The notes under the pieces are model-generated. The model searched no databases and had not been told where the DNA came from. It saw nothing but the letters and a program-made list of their open reading frames with translations. DNA of 64,000 bases from Clostridium_AT radicumherbarum. Its GTDB lineage: Bacteria > Bacillota > Clostridia > Clostridiales > Clostridiaceae. The position numbers and the translations under genes are program-made. The stretch lies in assembly GCF_045310525.1 (NCBI RefSeq), contig NZ_JBJHZY010000002.1, positions 496,001 through 560,000 of the forward strand. Reading direction: 5' to 3'. The first letter of the stretch is position 1. The number at the start of each line of letters is the position of its first letter. Below are positions 17,324 to 24,778 of this stretch, one piece after another.

Positions 17324-17848
17324 TTATATTTTTTTCATTTTACTAAAGGCAATAATATTAATAATTCCTATATAAAAACTATACATTGCCCCTAATACGC
17401 TTAATGTTAAAAATAATGTATTAAAATTTTTTTGTATTGCATTCAAAACAATAAGAACACTTAACAAAGCATAAGCACCTGCTCTCATTACTGTTTTTTC
17501 TTTTTCCTTACTATTAATAATACTTTCTAAATTTGAAGTCTTACGTTCTCTTTTAAATTCTTTAATTACCTTTAGATTCTTTAGAAAGAAGACTCTAAAG
17601 TATAGTTCCACTAAAACTATGGCTCCAATTCCAACTAGAAAGGTATTCTGCAAAGATTTAAAATAATCTCCAAGCAAAATCATAACAATAAATATAATTG
17701 AGTATCTATAATAAAAAAGCTTAAACTTTGATTCTAATTGCTTAGATACAATATAACCATTTTTATCAAAGATATTATAATAAACTATATCTCCATATTT
17801 ATCCAAGTATAAGTTGTTTCCAGATAAATTTACATCATTCTTTTTCAC
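17324..17848 (-). CDS. Membrane protein coupled to nagA
   Basis: A 174-residue protein with about 60 cytosolic N-terminal residues and four hydrophobic segments (about 47-65, 68-86, 122-138 and 143-165) in two pairs separated by a charged stretch. I chose the GTG at 17848 because GGAG lies 8 bases upstream. Its first bases overlap the nagA stop (GTGA), indicating translational coupling. I do not recognise a family. Position within the GalNAc operon suggests a role tied to amino-sugar uptake or sensing, but that is a guess. Confidence 0.6.
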   Translation of the reverse strand: MKKNDVNLSGNNLYLDKYGDIVYYNIFDKNGYIVSKQLESKFKLFYYRYSIIFIVMILLGDYFKSLQNTFLVGIGAIVLVELYFRVFFLKNLKVIKEFKRERKTSNLESIINSKEKEKTVMRAGAYALLSVLIVLNAIQKNFNTLFLTLSVLGAMYSFYIGIINIIAFSKMKKI

Positions 17849-18987
17849 TTTAACATCTCCTTTCCTAAACAATATGTTTGATGTACTGAATAGTCATCAT
17901 TAAGAATTACTAAATCACTATCATATCCAACCCCTATTCTTCCTTTGCGTTTATCAATCCCTAAACACTTGGCTGGATTTATAGTACAGGAATTAATAGC
18001 ATAATTAAAAGGTACCATAGCTTCTTCAACTAATATTCTAAGTCCATCATTCATCTTTAATGTAGAACCAGCTAATCCTTTTGTTTCTACTAAATGAGCA
18101 CTTCCATCTTCATAAATTTCTATTTCATTTCCTCCAAATATAAATTTAGAACCTGGCTCATATCCCTTAGCCATTAAAGCATCTGTAATCATAATTCCAT
18201 AATCTGGTCCCTTTGCATTGAAAAAATTGTATAGAGCTGCAGTTGTAGAATGATTTCCATCACAAATTATTTCACCATACATTCCTTTAACCCTTAGTGC
18301 TGCTCCTACTAGTCCATTATTTCTATGATTAAATGATGTCATCCCATTATAAACATGAGTTTGTGATCTGGCTCCATGAGCAAAAGAAATTATTGCATCT
18401 TCATATGTTGAAGCTGAATGTCCTATACTTACTACTACATCATTATCAAACAAATATCCTGTAAGTGAATAATCTTCATCTGTTTCAGTTGCCAAAGTTA
18501 CATATTTTATTAATCCTTTTGCTGCCTTTTGATAACTTTGAAATTCTTTAATAGTAGGCTTAACTATATATTCTTTGGGCTGAGCTCCCTTATATTCCAT
18601 ATCAAGATAAGGGCCTTCAAAGTGAATTCCTAATATTTCTGCTCCTTCATATCCTTCTTCCACTACTTTTGCAATATTACCTAAAGCCTTAGTAAGTACT
18701 TCTTTGCTTTGAGTTATAGTAGTAGGTAATATTGAAGTAACTCCTTCATTTGCAATCTTCTTCGTCCAATTTCTTAATCCTTGCTCATTTGCATCATTTG
18801 TATCAAAGCCATATGCTCCATGGCAATGCACATCTATAAACCCTGGTAGAATTCTCTTTCTACCATAATCATAAGCACCTTCTTTTTCTTTATATGTATA
18901 AATATTAACTATTTTATTATCATCAATCTCAATTTGTGCTGGTATAAATTGATCTGCAATCCAAACTCTTTTACTTTGTATTAACAT
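17845..18987 (-). CDS. nagA: N-acetylglucosamine/galactosamine-6-phosphate deacetylase
   Basis: A 380-residue amidohydrolase. Metal motif IDVHCHG (H54, H56), then GIHFEGPYL, VSIGHSAS, QTHVYNGM and MITDALMAKG occur in family order. It removes acetate from GlcNAc-6-P or GalNAc-6-P; here linkage to agaS and kbaYZ favours GalNAc-6-P. It is the first gene of the minus-strand operon, facing the EIIA gene across a shared palindromic promoter region. Confidence 0.9.
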   Translation of the reverse strand: MLIQSKRVWIADQFIPAQIEIDDNKIVNIYTYKEKEGAYDYGRKRILPGFIDVHCHGAYGFDTNDANEQGLRNWTKKIANEGVTSILPTTITQSKEVLTKALGNIAKVVEEGYEGAEILGIHFEGPYLDMEYKGAQPKEYIVKPTIKEFQSYQKAAKGLIKYVTLATETDEDYSLTGYLFDNDVVVSIGHSASTYEDAIISFAHGARSQTHVYNGMTSFNHRNNGLVGAALRVKGMYGEIICDGNHSTTAALYNFFNAKGPDYGIMITDALMAKGYEPGSKFIFGGNEIEIYEDGSAHLVETKGLAGSTLKMNDGLRILVEEAMVPFNYAINSCTINPAKCLGIDKRKGRIGVGYDSDLVILNDDYSVHQTYCLGKEMLK

Positions 18988-19086
18988 ACATATACCTCCT
19001 TGCGTAAGTTATTTTAATTATACATGAGTTTATCAATCTAATATTTGCACTTTTTAACAGACATATTACATCTTTCACCACTCTAA

Positions 19087-19114
19087 TTGAAATTAAATTA
19101 CTCTTCATTATAAT
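19087..19114 (+). promoter_or_regulatory. Promoter of the EIIA-yajC pair
   Basis: -35 TTGAAA (19087-19092), 16-bp spacer, -10 TATAAT (19109-19114). The -10 lies inside the 34-bp palindrome at 19097, which also offers TATAAT on the opposite strand toward nagA. Confidence 0.55.
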
Positions 19115-19130
19115 TATAATGGAGAGTAAT
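19097..19130. promoter_or_regulatory. 34-bp palindromic operator between nagA and EIIA
   Basis: ATTACTCT-T-CATTATAA is followed by its mirror TTATAATG-G-AGAGTAAT, giving a palindrome with a single mismatched pair (19105/19122). It sits between divergent operons and covers -10 boxes on both strands, so one regulator could control both. Confidence 0.65.
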
Positions 19131-19173
19131 AATTTATTATTTATATGTACAATCTATTTTAGGAGATGGTAAA

Positions 19174-19605
19174 ATGATAGGGTTAATAATTAGTGGACAT
19201 GGTAACTTTGCATCAGGATTACACACATCTTTAAAGCTAATTGCAGGTGAACCTTGCAATGTAGAATTTGTTGACTTTGAAGGAAAAGATTCAACAGAAG
19301 ATTTAAAGAAAAAATATTATGCTTCATTAAAAAACTTAGATAATTGTGAAAGTATTTTGGCTCTTAGCGATTTAGCTGGAGGTTCACCCTTTAAAACCTT
19401 AGTTGAAGTTAAAACAGAAATAGAGAAACCAATGGAAGTAATCGGTGGAACAAATTTACCTATGCTTCTTGAAATATCTATGACTAGAGATATTATAAAA
19501 GATTTACATTCATTATCTGAATCAGCAATTGAAGTAGGTAAAAGTGGTGTTGTAAAATTTAAACTTATAATTCATAAAGATGAAGAAAGTGAGGATGGCA
19601 TTTAA
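19174..19605 (+). CDS. agaF: PTS EIIA, mannose/GalNAc family
   Basis: A 143-residue EIIA of the mannose superfamily, with phosphohistidine H9 in IISGHGNFA and the LSDLAGGSPF segment typical of the fold. It would pass phosphate to the EIIB at 21375, since that cluster lacks its own EIIA. GGAG precedes the ATG; the stop overlaps the yajC-like start (TAATG). Confidence 0.85.
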   Translation: MIGLIISGHGNFASGLHTSLKLIAGEPCNVEFVDFEGKDSTEDLKKKYYASLKNLDNCESILALSDLAGGSPFKTLVEVKTEIEKPMEVIGGTNLPMLLEISMTRDIIKDLHSLSESAIEVGKSGVVKFKLIIHKDEESEDGI

Positions 19606-19886
19606 TGATGATAAATTGGGAAGTAGTTCTGTGGACCTGTATCACCGTTGCAGTATTAGTTGGTATAGGTGCTTTAATACTAATATTTATATCTGCAAGA
19701 AACCTAAAAAAAAGGACTTCTGCACTTAAAGATGTACATGTTGAATTAAAACCAGGTATGAATGTAATGTTTTGCGGTGGGATTTATGGTAAAGTTGTAT
19801 CTGTAGGAAAAGAAAAAGTAGAAATTGAAATTGCTAAAAATACAGTTATAAGTATATCTAGATATTCAATTCAAAATATTGTATAA
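19605..19886 (+). CDS. YajC-like single-span membrane protein of a PTS cluster
   Basis: A 93-residue protein with one N-terminal transmembrane helix (about 8-30) and a YajC-type soluble domain, LKPGMNVMFCGGIYGKVVSV. YajC is an accessory of the Sec translocase, but copies also sit in streptococcal hyaluronate/amino-sugar PTS clusters. It is coupled to EIIA through TAATG. It is likely a PTS-linked paralog rather than the housekeeping YajC, which normally lies near secDF. Confidence 0.75.
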   Translation: MMINWEVVLWTCITVAVLVGIGALILIFISARNLKKRTSALKDVHVELKPGMNVMFCGGIYGKVVSVGKEKVEIEIAKNTVISISRYSIQNIV

Positions 19887-19896
19887 ATCATAAAAT

Positions 19897-19922
19897 AAAG
19901 AGCTGTCGCAAAACAGCTCTTT
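19897..19922. terminator. Bidirectional terminator between yajC-like gene and AraC regulator
   Basis: AAAGAGCTGT (19897-19906) pairs with ACAGCTCTTT (19913-19922); 10 bp, loop CGCAAA, with A- and T-runs on the two sides. It separates convergent genes. Confidence 0.85.
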
Positions 19923-19923
19923 T

Positions 19924-21090
19924 TCATTTAAATAAAGTTTGTGCATATTCACTAGGACTTATTTCATAATGTTGTGTAAATGCTCTTGAAAAATAATGTA
20001 TAGAGTTAAAACCTAACATAAATGCTATTTCACTAATAGTATGTTTGTTTTCCTTAATTAATTGCTTACTCTTTGCTAATTTCAAATCATTAATATATTT
20101 CTTCGGTGATGTATTTAAATTTTCTTTAAATAGTGTTTGCAAAGATGACCTTGAAACTGAAAATGCAACACAAAGTTCTTCTATAGTTATTGGAGTATAA
20201 ACTTTCTTATCTATATATGCTAATATCCTTTCTAATAATTCATCTTGAAAATGCTGATGTGGCTCTTTTGGTAGCTTAATATCATCAATGTCCAAATAAT
20301 CATATTGGAATAATCTAATTATAATTTCATGAAGATTACTTAAAATAAGATTTTCTGAATATGGCATTGTACTTGACATATCTTTTGATAAGGTTCTTAT
20401 AGCCGTATATAATTCCTTTCTGCAATGAAATACTCTATTACATATTAAACTAGAGTCATCACATTCCATATCAAAAACAATTGTTAAATACGAACAAGAT
20501 GAATCATTATTTACAGATTGTGTATGGAATTGATTTTTACCATATATAATTAAATCAGATGAGTTTATTGTATAATCAACTCCATCAATAGATGTATTTA
20601 AGGTTCCATTATCTACAAATGTTAATTCAAATAAATTATGTCTTTCTCCTTTAAAATTATAATGTGGGCTTTTAATTGTATAATAATAAGCAATTATTTC
20701 AGGAATATTTATAGTAGACAATATTCTATTATAAACATATGGACGATTTAAAAATTCAAGTTTAAGGTTATATCCACATGGTATTATTAAATTAAAAGTG
20801 GTCTGATTAGTCATTGGAACAATATTGAAATACATATTTGGCTTGATTTCTAATTTTCTATGTATTGCAAATAATTTAAAATCACCGTTACTTGAATCGC
20901 TTATTAATATAGATGCCATGCCATCAATAATTTCTATGTATGTTGCTTCTGAAAAATTATATAAGCTAGAAATAACCTTATCACTAGTTACAATTTGCTT
21001 TAATATTAGATCCCCTTTTTCTACATCCTTAGCGTCATCATAAATATAACCATACTTTCTAAATTTAGCACTAGTTGTTTTATCAAACAT
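19924..21090 (-). CDS. AraC-family transcriptional regulator
   Basis: A 388-residue regulator. The C-terminal 100 residues hold two helix-turn-helix motifs (TIEELCVAFSVSRSSLQTLF and ISEIAFMLGFNSIHYFSRAF). The long N-terminal part (about 1-280) contains a cupin-like ligand domain around residues 140-230. It is divergent from EIIB-EIIC-EIID and probably activates that operon, and perhaps nagA/EIIA, in response to an amino sugar. The ligand is inferred. Confidence 0.85.
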   Translation of the reverse strand: MFDKTTSAKFRKYGYIYDDAKDVEKGDLILKQIVTSDKVISSLYNFSEATYIEIIDGMASILISDSSNGDFKLFAIHRKLEIKPNMYFNIVPMTNQTTFNLIIPCGYNLKLEFLNRPYVYNRILSTINIPEIIAYYYTIKSPHYNFKGERHNLFELTFVDNGTLNTSIDGVDYTINSSDLIIYGKNQFHTQSVNNDSSCSYLTIVFDMECDDSSLICNRVFHCRKELYTAIRTLSKDMSSTMPYSENLILSNLHEIIIRLFQYDYLDIDDIKLPKEPHQHFQDELLERILAYIDKKVYTPITIEELCVAFSVSRSSLQTLFKENLNTSPKKYINDLKLAKSKQLIKENKHTISEIAFMLGFNSIHYFSRAFTQHYEISPSEYAQTLFK

Positions 21091-21257
21091 ATTAAATCAC
21101 CCCATTATAAATTGTATGATTATTTTACTATATATATTGTAATAAATATCTTACATCAAACTATTAACTATGTTTTTACACTATTATAAAACTATTAATA
21201 TATACCATATAATATCACTAAAATCATACTTTTACAAAACTAAAATAAACTCTATCT

Positions 21258-21271
21258 TGTAAACGTTGTTA
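21258..21271 (+). promoter_or_regulatory. cre-like site upstream of EIIB
   Basis: TGTAAACGTTGTTA matches the CcpA consensus except at the final C. It lies about 55 bases upstream of the -10 box, which would suit catabolite control of the PTS operon. Confidence 0.35.
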
Positions 21272-21324
21272 AAAAAAATAAAACAAGTACTAAAAAGTAT
21301 AAAGATTCCTATTTGTATATAGTG

Positions 21325-21356
21325 TATAATCCTATTAACGAAAACAAAATGTTTTC
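21325..21356 (+). promoter_or_regulatory. -10 box and palindromic operator before EIIB
   Basis: TATAAT at 21325-21330 is followed by the perfect inverted repeat GAAAACA-AAA-TGTTTTC (21340-21356), about 10 bases after the expected start site and just before AAAGGAGG. A downstream site like this usually blocks transcription. Confidence 0.5.
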
Positions 21357-21374
21357 AAAAAAGGAGGTGATACT

Positions 21375-21851
21375 ATGCCAAATATTATATTAACAAGAAT
21401 AGACAATAGATTAATTCATGGACAAGTTGCAACTCAGTGGTGTGGTTCTATTGGTGCAAATTTAATCCTAGTTGCAAATGATGTTGTAGCTGGAGATAAA
21501 CTAAGACAAGGTTTAATGGATATGTGTGCACCATCTTATGCTACAACTCGTTATTGGACATTAGAAAAAACTATAAGTACAATTCATAAAGCTAATGCTA
21601 GACAGCTTATATTTATAGTTTGTGAAACTCCTTCTGATGTGTTAAAGCTTGTTGAAGGTGGAGTTCCAATAAAGAAAGTTAACATTGGAAATATGCACAT
21701 GGCAGAAGGGAAAAGGCAAGTTGCTGGTTCTGTCGCAGTAAATGACAAGGATGTAGAAGCATTCAGAAAGTTAAGAGAACTAGGAGTAGAGCTTGAAATA
21801 AGAAGAGTTCCTACTGAAAGCTCAGAGAATATTGAGAAAATATTTAAATAA
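21375..21851 (+). CDS. agaV: PTS EIIB, mannose/sorbose (GalNAc) family
   Basis: A 158-residue EIIB with phosphohistidine H15 in RIDNRLIHGQVATQW. Length is normal. It starts behind AAAGGAGG and is first in the EIIB-EIIC-EIID operon. With agaS and kbaYZ nearby the sugar is most likely N-acetylgalactosamine or galactosamine. Confidence 0.87.
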   Translation: MPNIILTRIDNRLIHGQVATQWCGSIGANLILVANDVVAGDKLRQGLMDMCAPSYATTRYWTLEKTISTIHKANARQLIFIVCETPSDVLKLVEGGVPIKKVNIGNMHMAEGKRQVAGSVAVNDKDVEAFRKLRELGVELEIRRVPTESSENIEKIFK

Positions 21852-21877
21852 TCAAATAATATAGGGGGGAATGCCAA

Positions 21878-22690
21878 ATGGATTTTAATATTATACAAAT
21901 TCTATTGGTTGCAGTCTTTGCATTTATAGCAGGTATTGACCAATTCAGTTTCTTAGAGTCATTATATCAACCAATCGTATCAGGAGCTGTTATTGGTGCA
22001 ATTCTTGGAGATTTACAAACTGGACTTATTGTAGGTGGAACTTATCAATTAATGACAATTGGAAATATGCCTGTCGGAGGAGCTCAACCTCCAAATGCTG
22101 TTATAGGAGGAATAATGGCAGTAGTATTTGCTATTTCCTCTAAATTAGAACCAGCTGCTGCAGTTGGACTTGCAGTTCCTTTTGCATTAATAGGACAATA
22201 TTGTGTTACTTTACTATTCACAATTATGTCACCATTAATGTCAAAAGCTGATAAGTATGCTGAAAAAGCAGATCCAAAAGGTATTGTAAGAATTAACTAT
22301 TTAGCAATGGCTGCTTTGGGAGGATTTTTTGCCCTTGTAGTTGTTATAGGATTAGTCGGCGGTAACGCTGCTGGTGCTAAATTAACAGCACTATCAACAC
22401 AATATGCTTGGATCATGGGTGGTCTTAGTGCCGCTGGTAAAATGATGCGTTATGTTGGATTTGCAATCTTATTACGTATTATGTTATCAAATGACTTATG
22501 GGGAATTTACTTTGCAGGTTTTGCACTTGCAACTATCATAGGTAAAATAGACGGTTTAGGTGGATCAGCATTATTATTAATTGCACTCATTGGAATTGCC
22601 GTATGTATTTACGACTTCCAAATTAATGTAAAAATGAAGTCTGTTACAGCAAATATAGGAATAGGAGGAGATGACGAAGATGGAATCTAA
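21878..22690 (+). CDS. agaW: PTS EIIC, mannose/GalNAc family
   Basis: A 270-residue membrane protein with multiple hydrophobic segments. The conserved family stretch GGTYQLMTIGNMPVGGAQPP is seen near residues 51-70. It forms the sugar channel with EIID. An RBS (AGGGGGG) precedes the ATG, and its 3' end overlaps the EIID start by a few codons. Confidence 0.88.
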   Translation: MDFNIIQILLVAVFAFIAGIDQFSFLESLYQPIVSGAVIGAILGDLQTGLIVGGTYQLMTIGNMPVGGAQPPNAVIGGIMAVVFAISSKLEPAAAVGLAVPFALIGQYCVTLLFTIMSPLMSKADKYAEKADPKGIVRINYLAMAALGGFFALVVVIGLVGGNAAGAKLTALSTQYAWIMGGLSAAGKMMRYVGFAILLRIMLSNDLWGIYFAGFALATIIGKIDGLGGSALLLIALIGIAVCIYDFQINVKMKSVTANIGIGGDDEDGI

Positions 22691-23504
22691 TAATACATTA
22701 TATAATGATTTAACTCCTGCCAAACAACTTGATAAGAAAACTCTAAACAAAATGGTTTGGCGTTCATTATTCTTACAAGCTTCATTTAACTATGAAAGAA
22801 TGCAAGCTGCTGGCTGGCTATATGGAATATTACCTGGATTAGAAAAGATTCATACTGATAAAGATGACCTTGCAAAATCTATGAAACACAACTTAGAGTT
22901 CTTTAATACTCATCCATTCCTTGTAACTTTTGTTATGGGTATAATTTTATCATTAGAGGGACAAAAGGCTGATACTAATACTATCCGTGCTGTCCGTGTT
23001 GCTGCAATGGGACCTTTAGGGGGAATAGGAGATGCTATTTTCTGGTTCACATTAGTTCCAATTACTGCTGGTATCACTGCTAATATGGCTATTGGTGGAT
23101 CTTTAGCTGGTCCAATACTATTCTTATTAATATTCAATGCTGTTCAATTTGGAATTAGATATTGGTTAATGCACTGGTCATATAACTTAGGTTCAAAAGC
23201 AATTGATATTTTAACTAGAAATGCAAAAGAATTTACACGTTCAGCTTCTATGCTAGGTGTATTCGTAGTTGGAGCCCTTACTTCAAACTATGGTGCAACA
23301 AAATTAGGTATTGTAATACCAAATGGAAAAGCTCCAATCGATATACAAAAGATATTAGACGGTGTTCTTCCTCAAATGCTTCCACTACTCTTCACATTAG
23401 GTTTATTCTTCCTAATTAAAAAGAAGAAATGGACTCCAGTTAAATGTATAGGTTTATTACTTGTAATTGGTCTAATTGGTGGATTCTTTAAAATATGGGG
23501 TTAA
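22680..23504 (+). CDS. agaE: PTS EIID, mannose/GalNAc family
   Basis: A 274-residue EIID, the membrane partner found only in the mannose family. Conserved stretches include SFNYERMQAAGWLYGILP and MGPLGGIGDAIFW. I favour ATG 22680 because AGGAGG lies 11 bases upstream, whereas the ATG at 22671 is only 2 bases after it. It ends before a strong branched terminator at 23541. Confidence 0.87.
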   Translation: MESNNTLYNDLTPAKQLDKKTLNKMVWRSLFLQASFNYERMQAAGWLYGILPGLEKIHTDKDDLAKSMKHNLEFFNTHPFLVTFVMGIILSLEGQKADTNTIRAVRVAAMGPLGGIGDAIFWFTLVPITAGITANMAIGGSLAGPILFLLIFNAVQFGIRYWLMHWSYNLGSKAIDILTRNAKEFTRSASMLGVFVVGALTSNYGATKLGIVIPNGKAPIDIQKILDGVLPQMLPLLFTLGLFFLIKKKKWTPVKCIGLLLVIGLIGGFFKIWG

Positions 23505-23540
23505 TATAACTTATAAAAAAAGAAGATGCTATTTAAAATG

Positions 23541-23620
23541 GATTCTATAGAATGGACAGTTAGAAAAAAGGGGCATAAAGCCCAACTTCATACTGACTCT
23601 ATTCTATAGGGTCTTTTTTT
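23541..23620 (+). terminator. Branched terminator of the EIIBCD operon
   Basis: A 13-bp outer stem (23541-23553 with 23601-23613) encloses a small GGGC/GCCC hairpin at 23571-23583 and ends in a seven-T run (23614-23620). Confidence 0.8.
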
Positions 23621-23862
23621 AGCTGATTAGTCCCCCTTTTCAGCTGCTCTTTATTTTTCTATTTTTCTATTCCTTAAGCTTTTATTATATTTTGATAATA
23701 TGAGAATATAGGTACATCCAAACCATATGCCTTAACATCGTATTTTTTATGAATTCCCAAGCCCCAATATATAAAAATTTTAATTTCAACAAATATTAGT
23801 ATCTTTAAATATTTTTTTATGACCATCTACAGTTTGAGAATATATTAAATACTTGTCAGTTT
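23619..23862 (-). pseudogene. Decayed partial copy of the hairpin plus DUF1523-like gene
   Basis: About 240 bases align with 12249-12503: first the hairpin with loop TTAGTCCCCCTTT, then the 3' two thirds of the DUF1523-like gene. There are deletions (for example around 23780 and 23805) and no intact frame. The 5' part and the small-RNA promoter are missing. This is a segmental duplication that has decayed. Confidence 0.8.
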
Positions 23863-23929
23863 AGTGGGATTGTTTATGCTTGCTACAATTTACCGAGAAT
23901 CTTTACGAGTATGCAACGTAACTGGATTA

Positions 23930-24673
23930 CTACTTGAACTTATAATGAATTGAATTCTTATATTGTTCATATAATTTTTCATTCAATTCATCTCCACCAT
24001 CAATGTTTGCACTATAAAATATTGGTGGATTTTTCATGCCTTTCTTAACTAAATTTTGAGCCGTAGCTGCTATAATAGAGTTTAATAGAGTTGCGCCAAT
24101 AACTGTAGAAGTGGGACCTACCTTTTGCTCTAAGCCTTCTAGAGCGACACATGCATCACCAATATCACCATGATTGTCAAGAACTATATCGCAAAATTCA
24201 TAAAGATTATTTCCTGAATGATGTCTTGATGAAACAGATTTTGAATACTCCAGGTTTGTTAGTCCTACTATTTTTACGCTTTTCTCCTTCGCTGCAATAG
24301 CTAATTCAATGGAAACAGGATTTCTCCCTGAAACAGAATGAATTATAAGTAGATCATCCTTCATGAAATTGATTTTACTTGCCAATATTGTTCCATACCC
24401 AACACATCTTTCCATCTTGCTTGTTATTGTAATTGGAGAAGTATCTAGCATGATTTCTCTTCCGAATATTGGATTGATCATCATAAGACCGCCTGCTCTG
24501 TAATACATTTCTTCGCTTAAAATTCCTGCATGACTTGCACCAAAGGTATAGATGGATCTTTTTTCTAAGATCGTTTTTGTGATCAGCTCAACACACTTTT
24601 CCATATTATCTTTTTCTTCAATTTCTATAGTTTTGATAAGCTCCAAGATCCTATCAACATAATCAAAATTCAT
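23930..24673 (-). CDS. SIS-domain sugar-phosphate-binding protein (UPF0309-like)
   Basis: A 247-residue protein with one SIS domain: TFGASHAGILSEEMYYRAGG (about residues 48-67), IIHSVSGRNPVSIELA and IVGLTN. It resembles the UPF0309/phosphoheptose-isomerase-like group that binds phosphosugars. I chose ATG 24673, with GAGGAGG 6 bases upstream; a longer frame to 24742 lacks an RBS. It is the last gene after the ascorbate-type PTS, behind two hairpins. Reaction unknown. Confidence 0.75.
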   Translation of the reverse strand: MNFDYVDRILELIKTIEIEEKDNMEKCVELITKTILEKRSIYTFGASHAGILSEEMYYRAGGLMMINPIFGREIMLDTSPITITSKMERCVGYGTILASKINFMKDDLLIIHSVSGRNPVSIELAIAAKEKSVKIVGLTNLEYSKSVSSRHHSGNNLYEFCDIVLDNHGDIGDACVALEGLEQKVGPTSTVIGATLLNSIIAATAQNLVKKGMKNPPIFYSANIDGGDELNEKLYEQYKNSIHYKFK

Positions 24674-24696
24674 TTTAACCCTCCTCGTATACAGTA

Positions 24697-24757
24697 CATA
24701 AAGATTACTAATCTTTATGCCTCCAAAGAGAAGACATTTCAAAATGAAATGTCTTCT
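24697..24757 (-). other. Two intercistronic hairpins between EIIC and SIS gene
   Basis: CATAAAGATTA-C-TAATCTTTATG (24697-24719) and AGAAGACATTTC (24729-24740) with GAAATGTCTTCT (24746-24757). No long T-run follows on the minus strand, so they may limit or stabilise the SIS message rather than end it. Confidence 0.5.
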
Positions 24758-24778
24758 TTAAAAAATTATTATTTTAGT

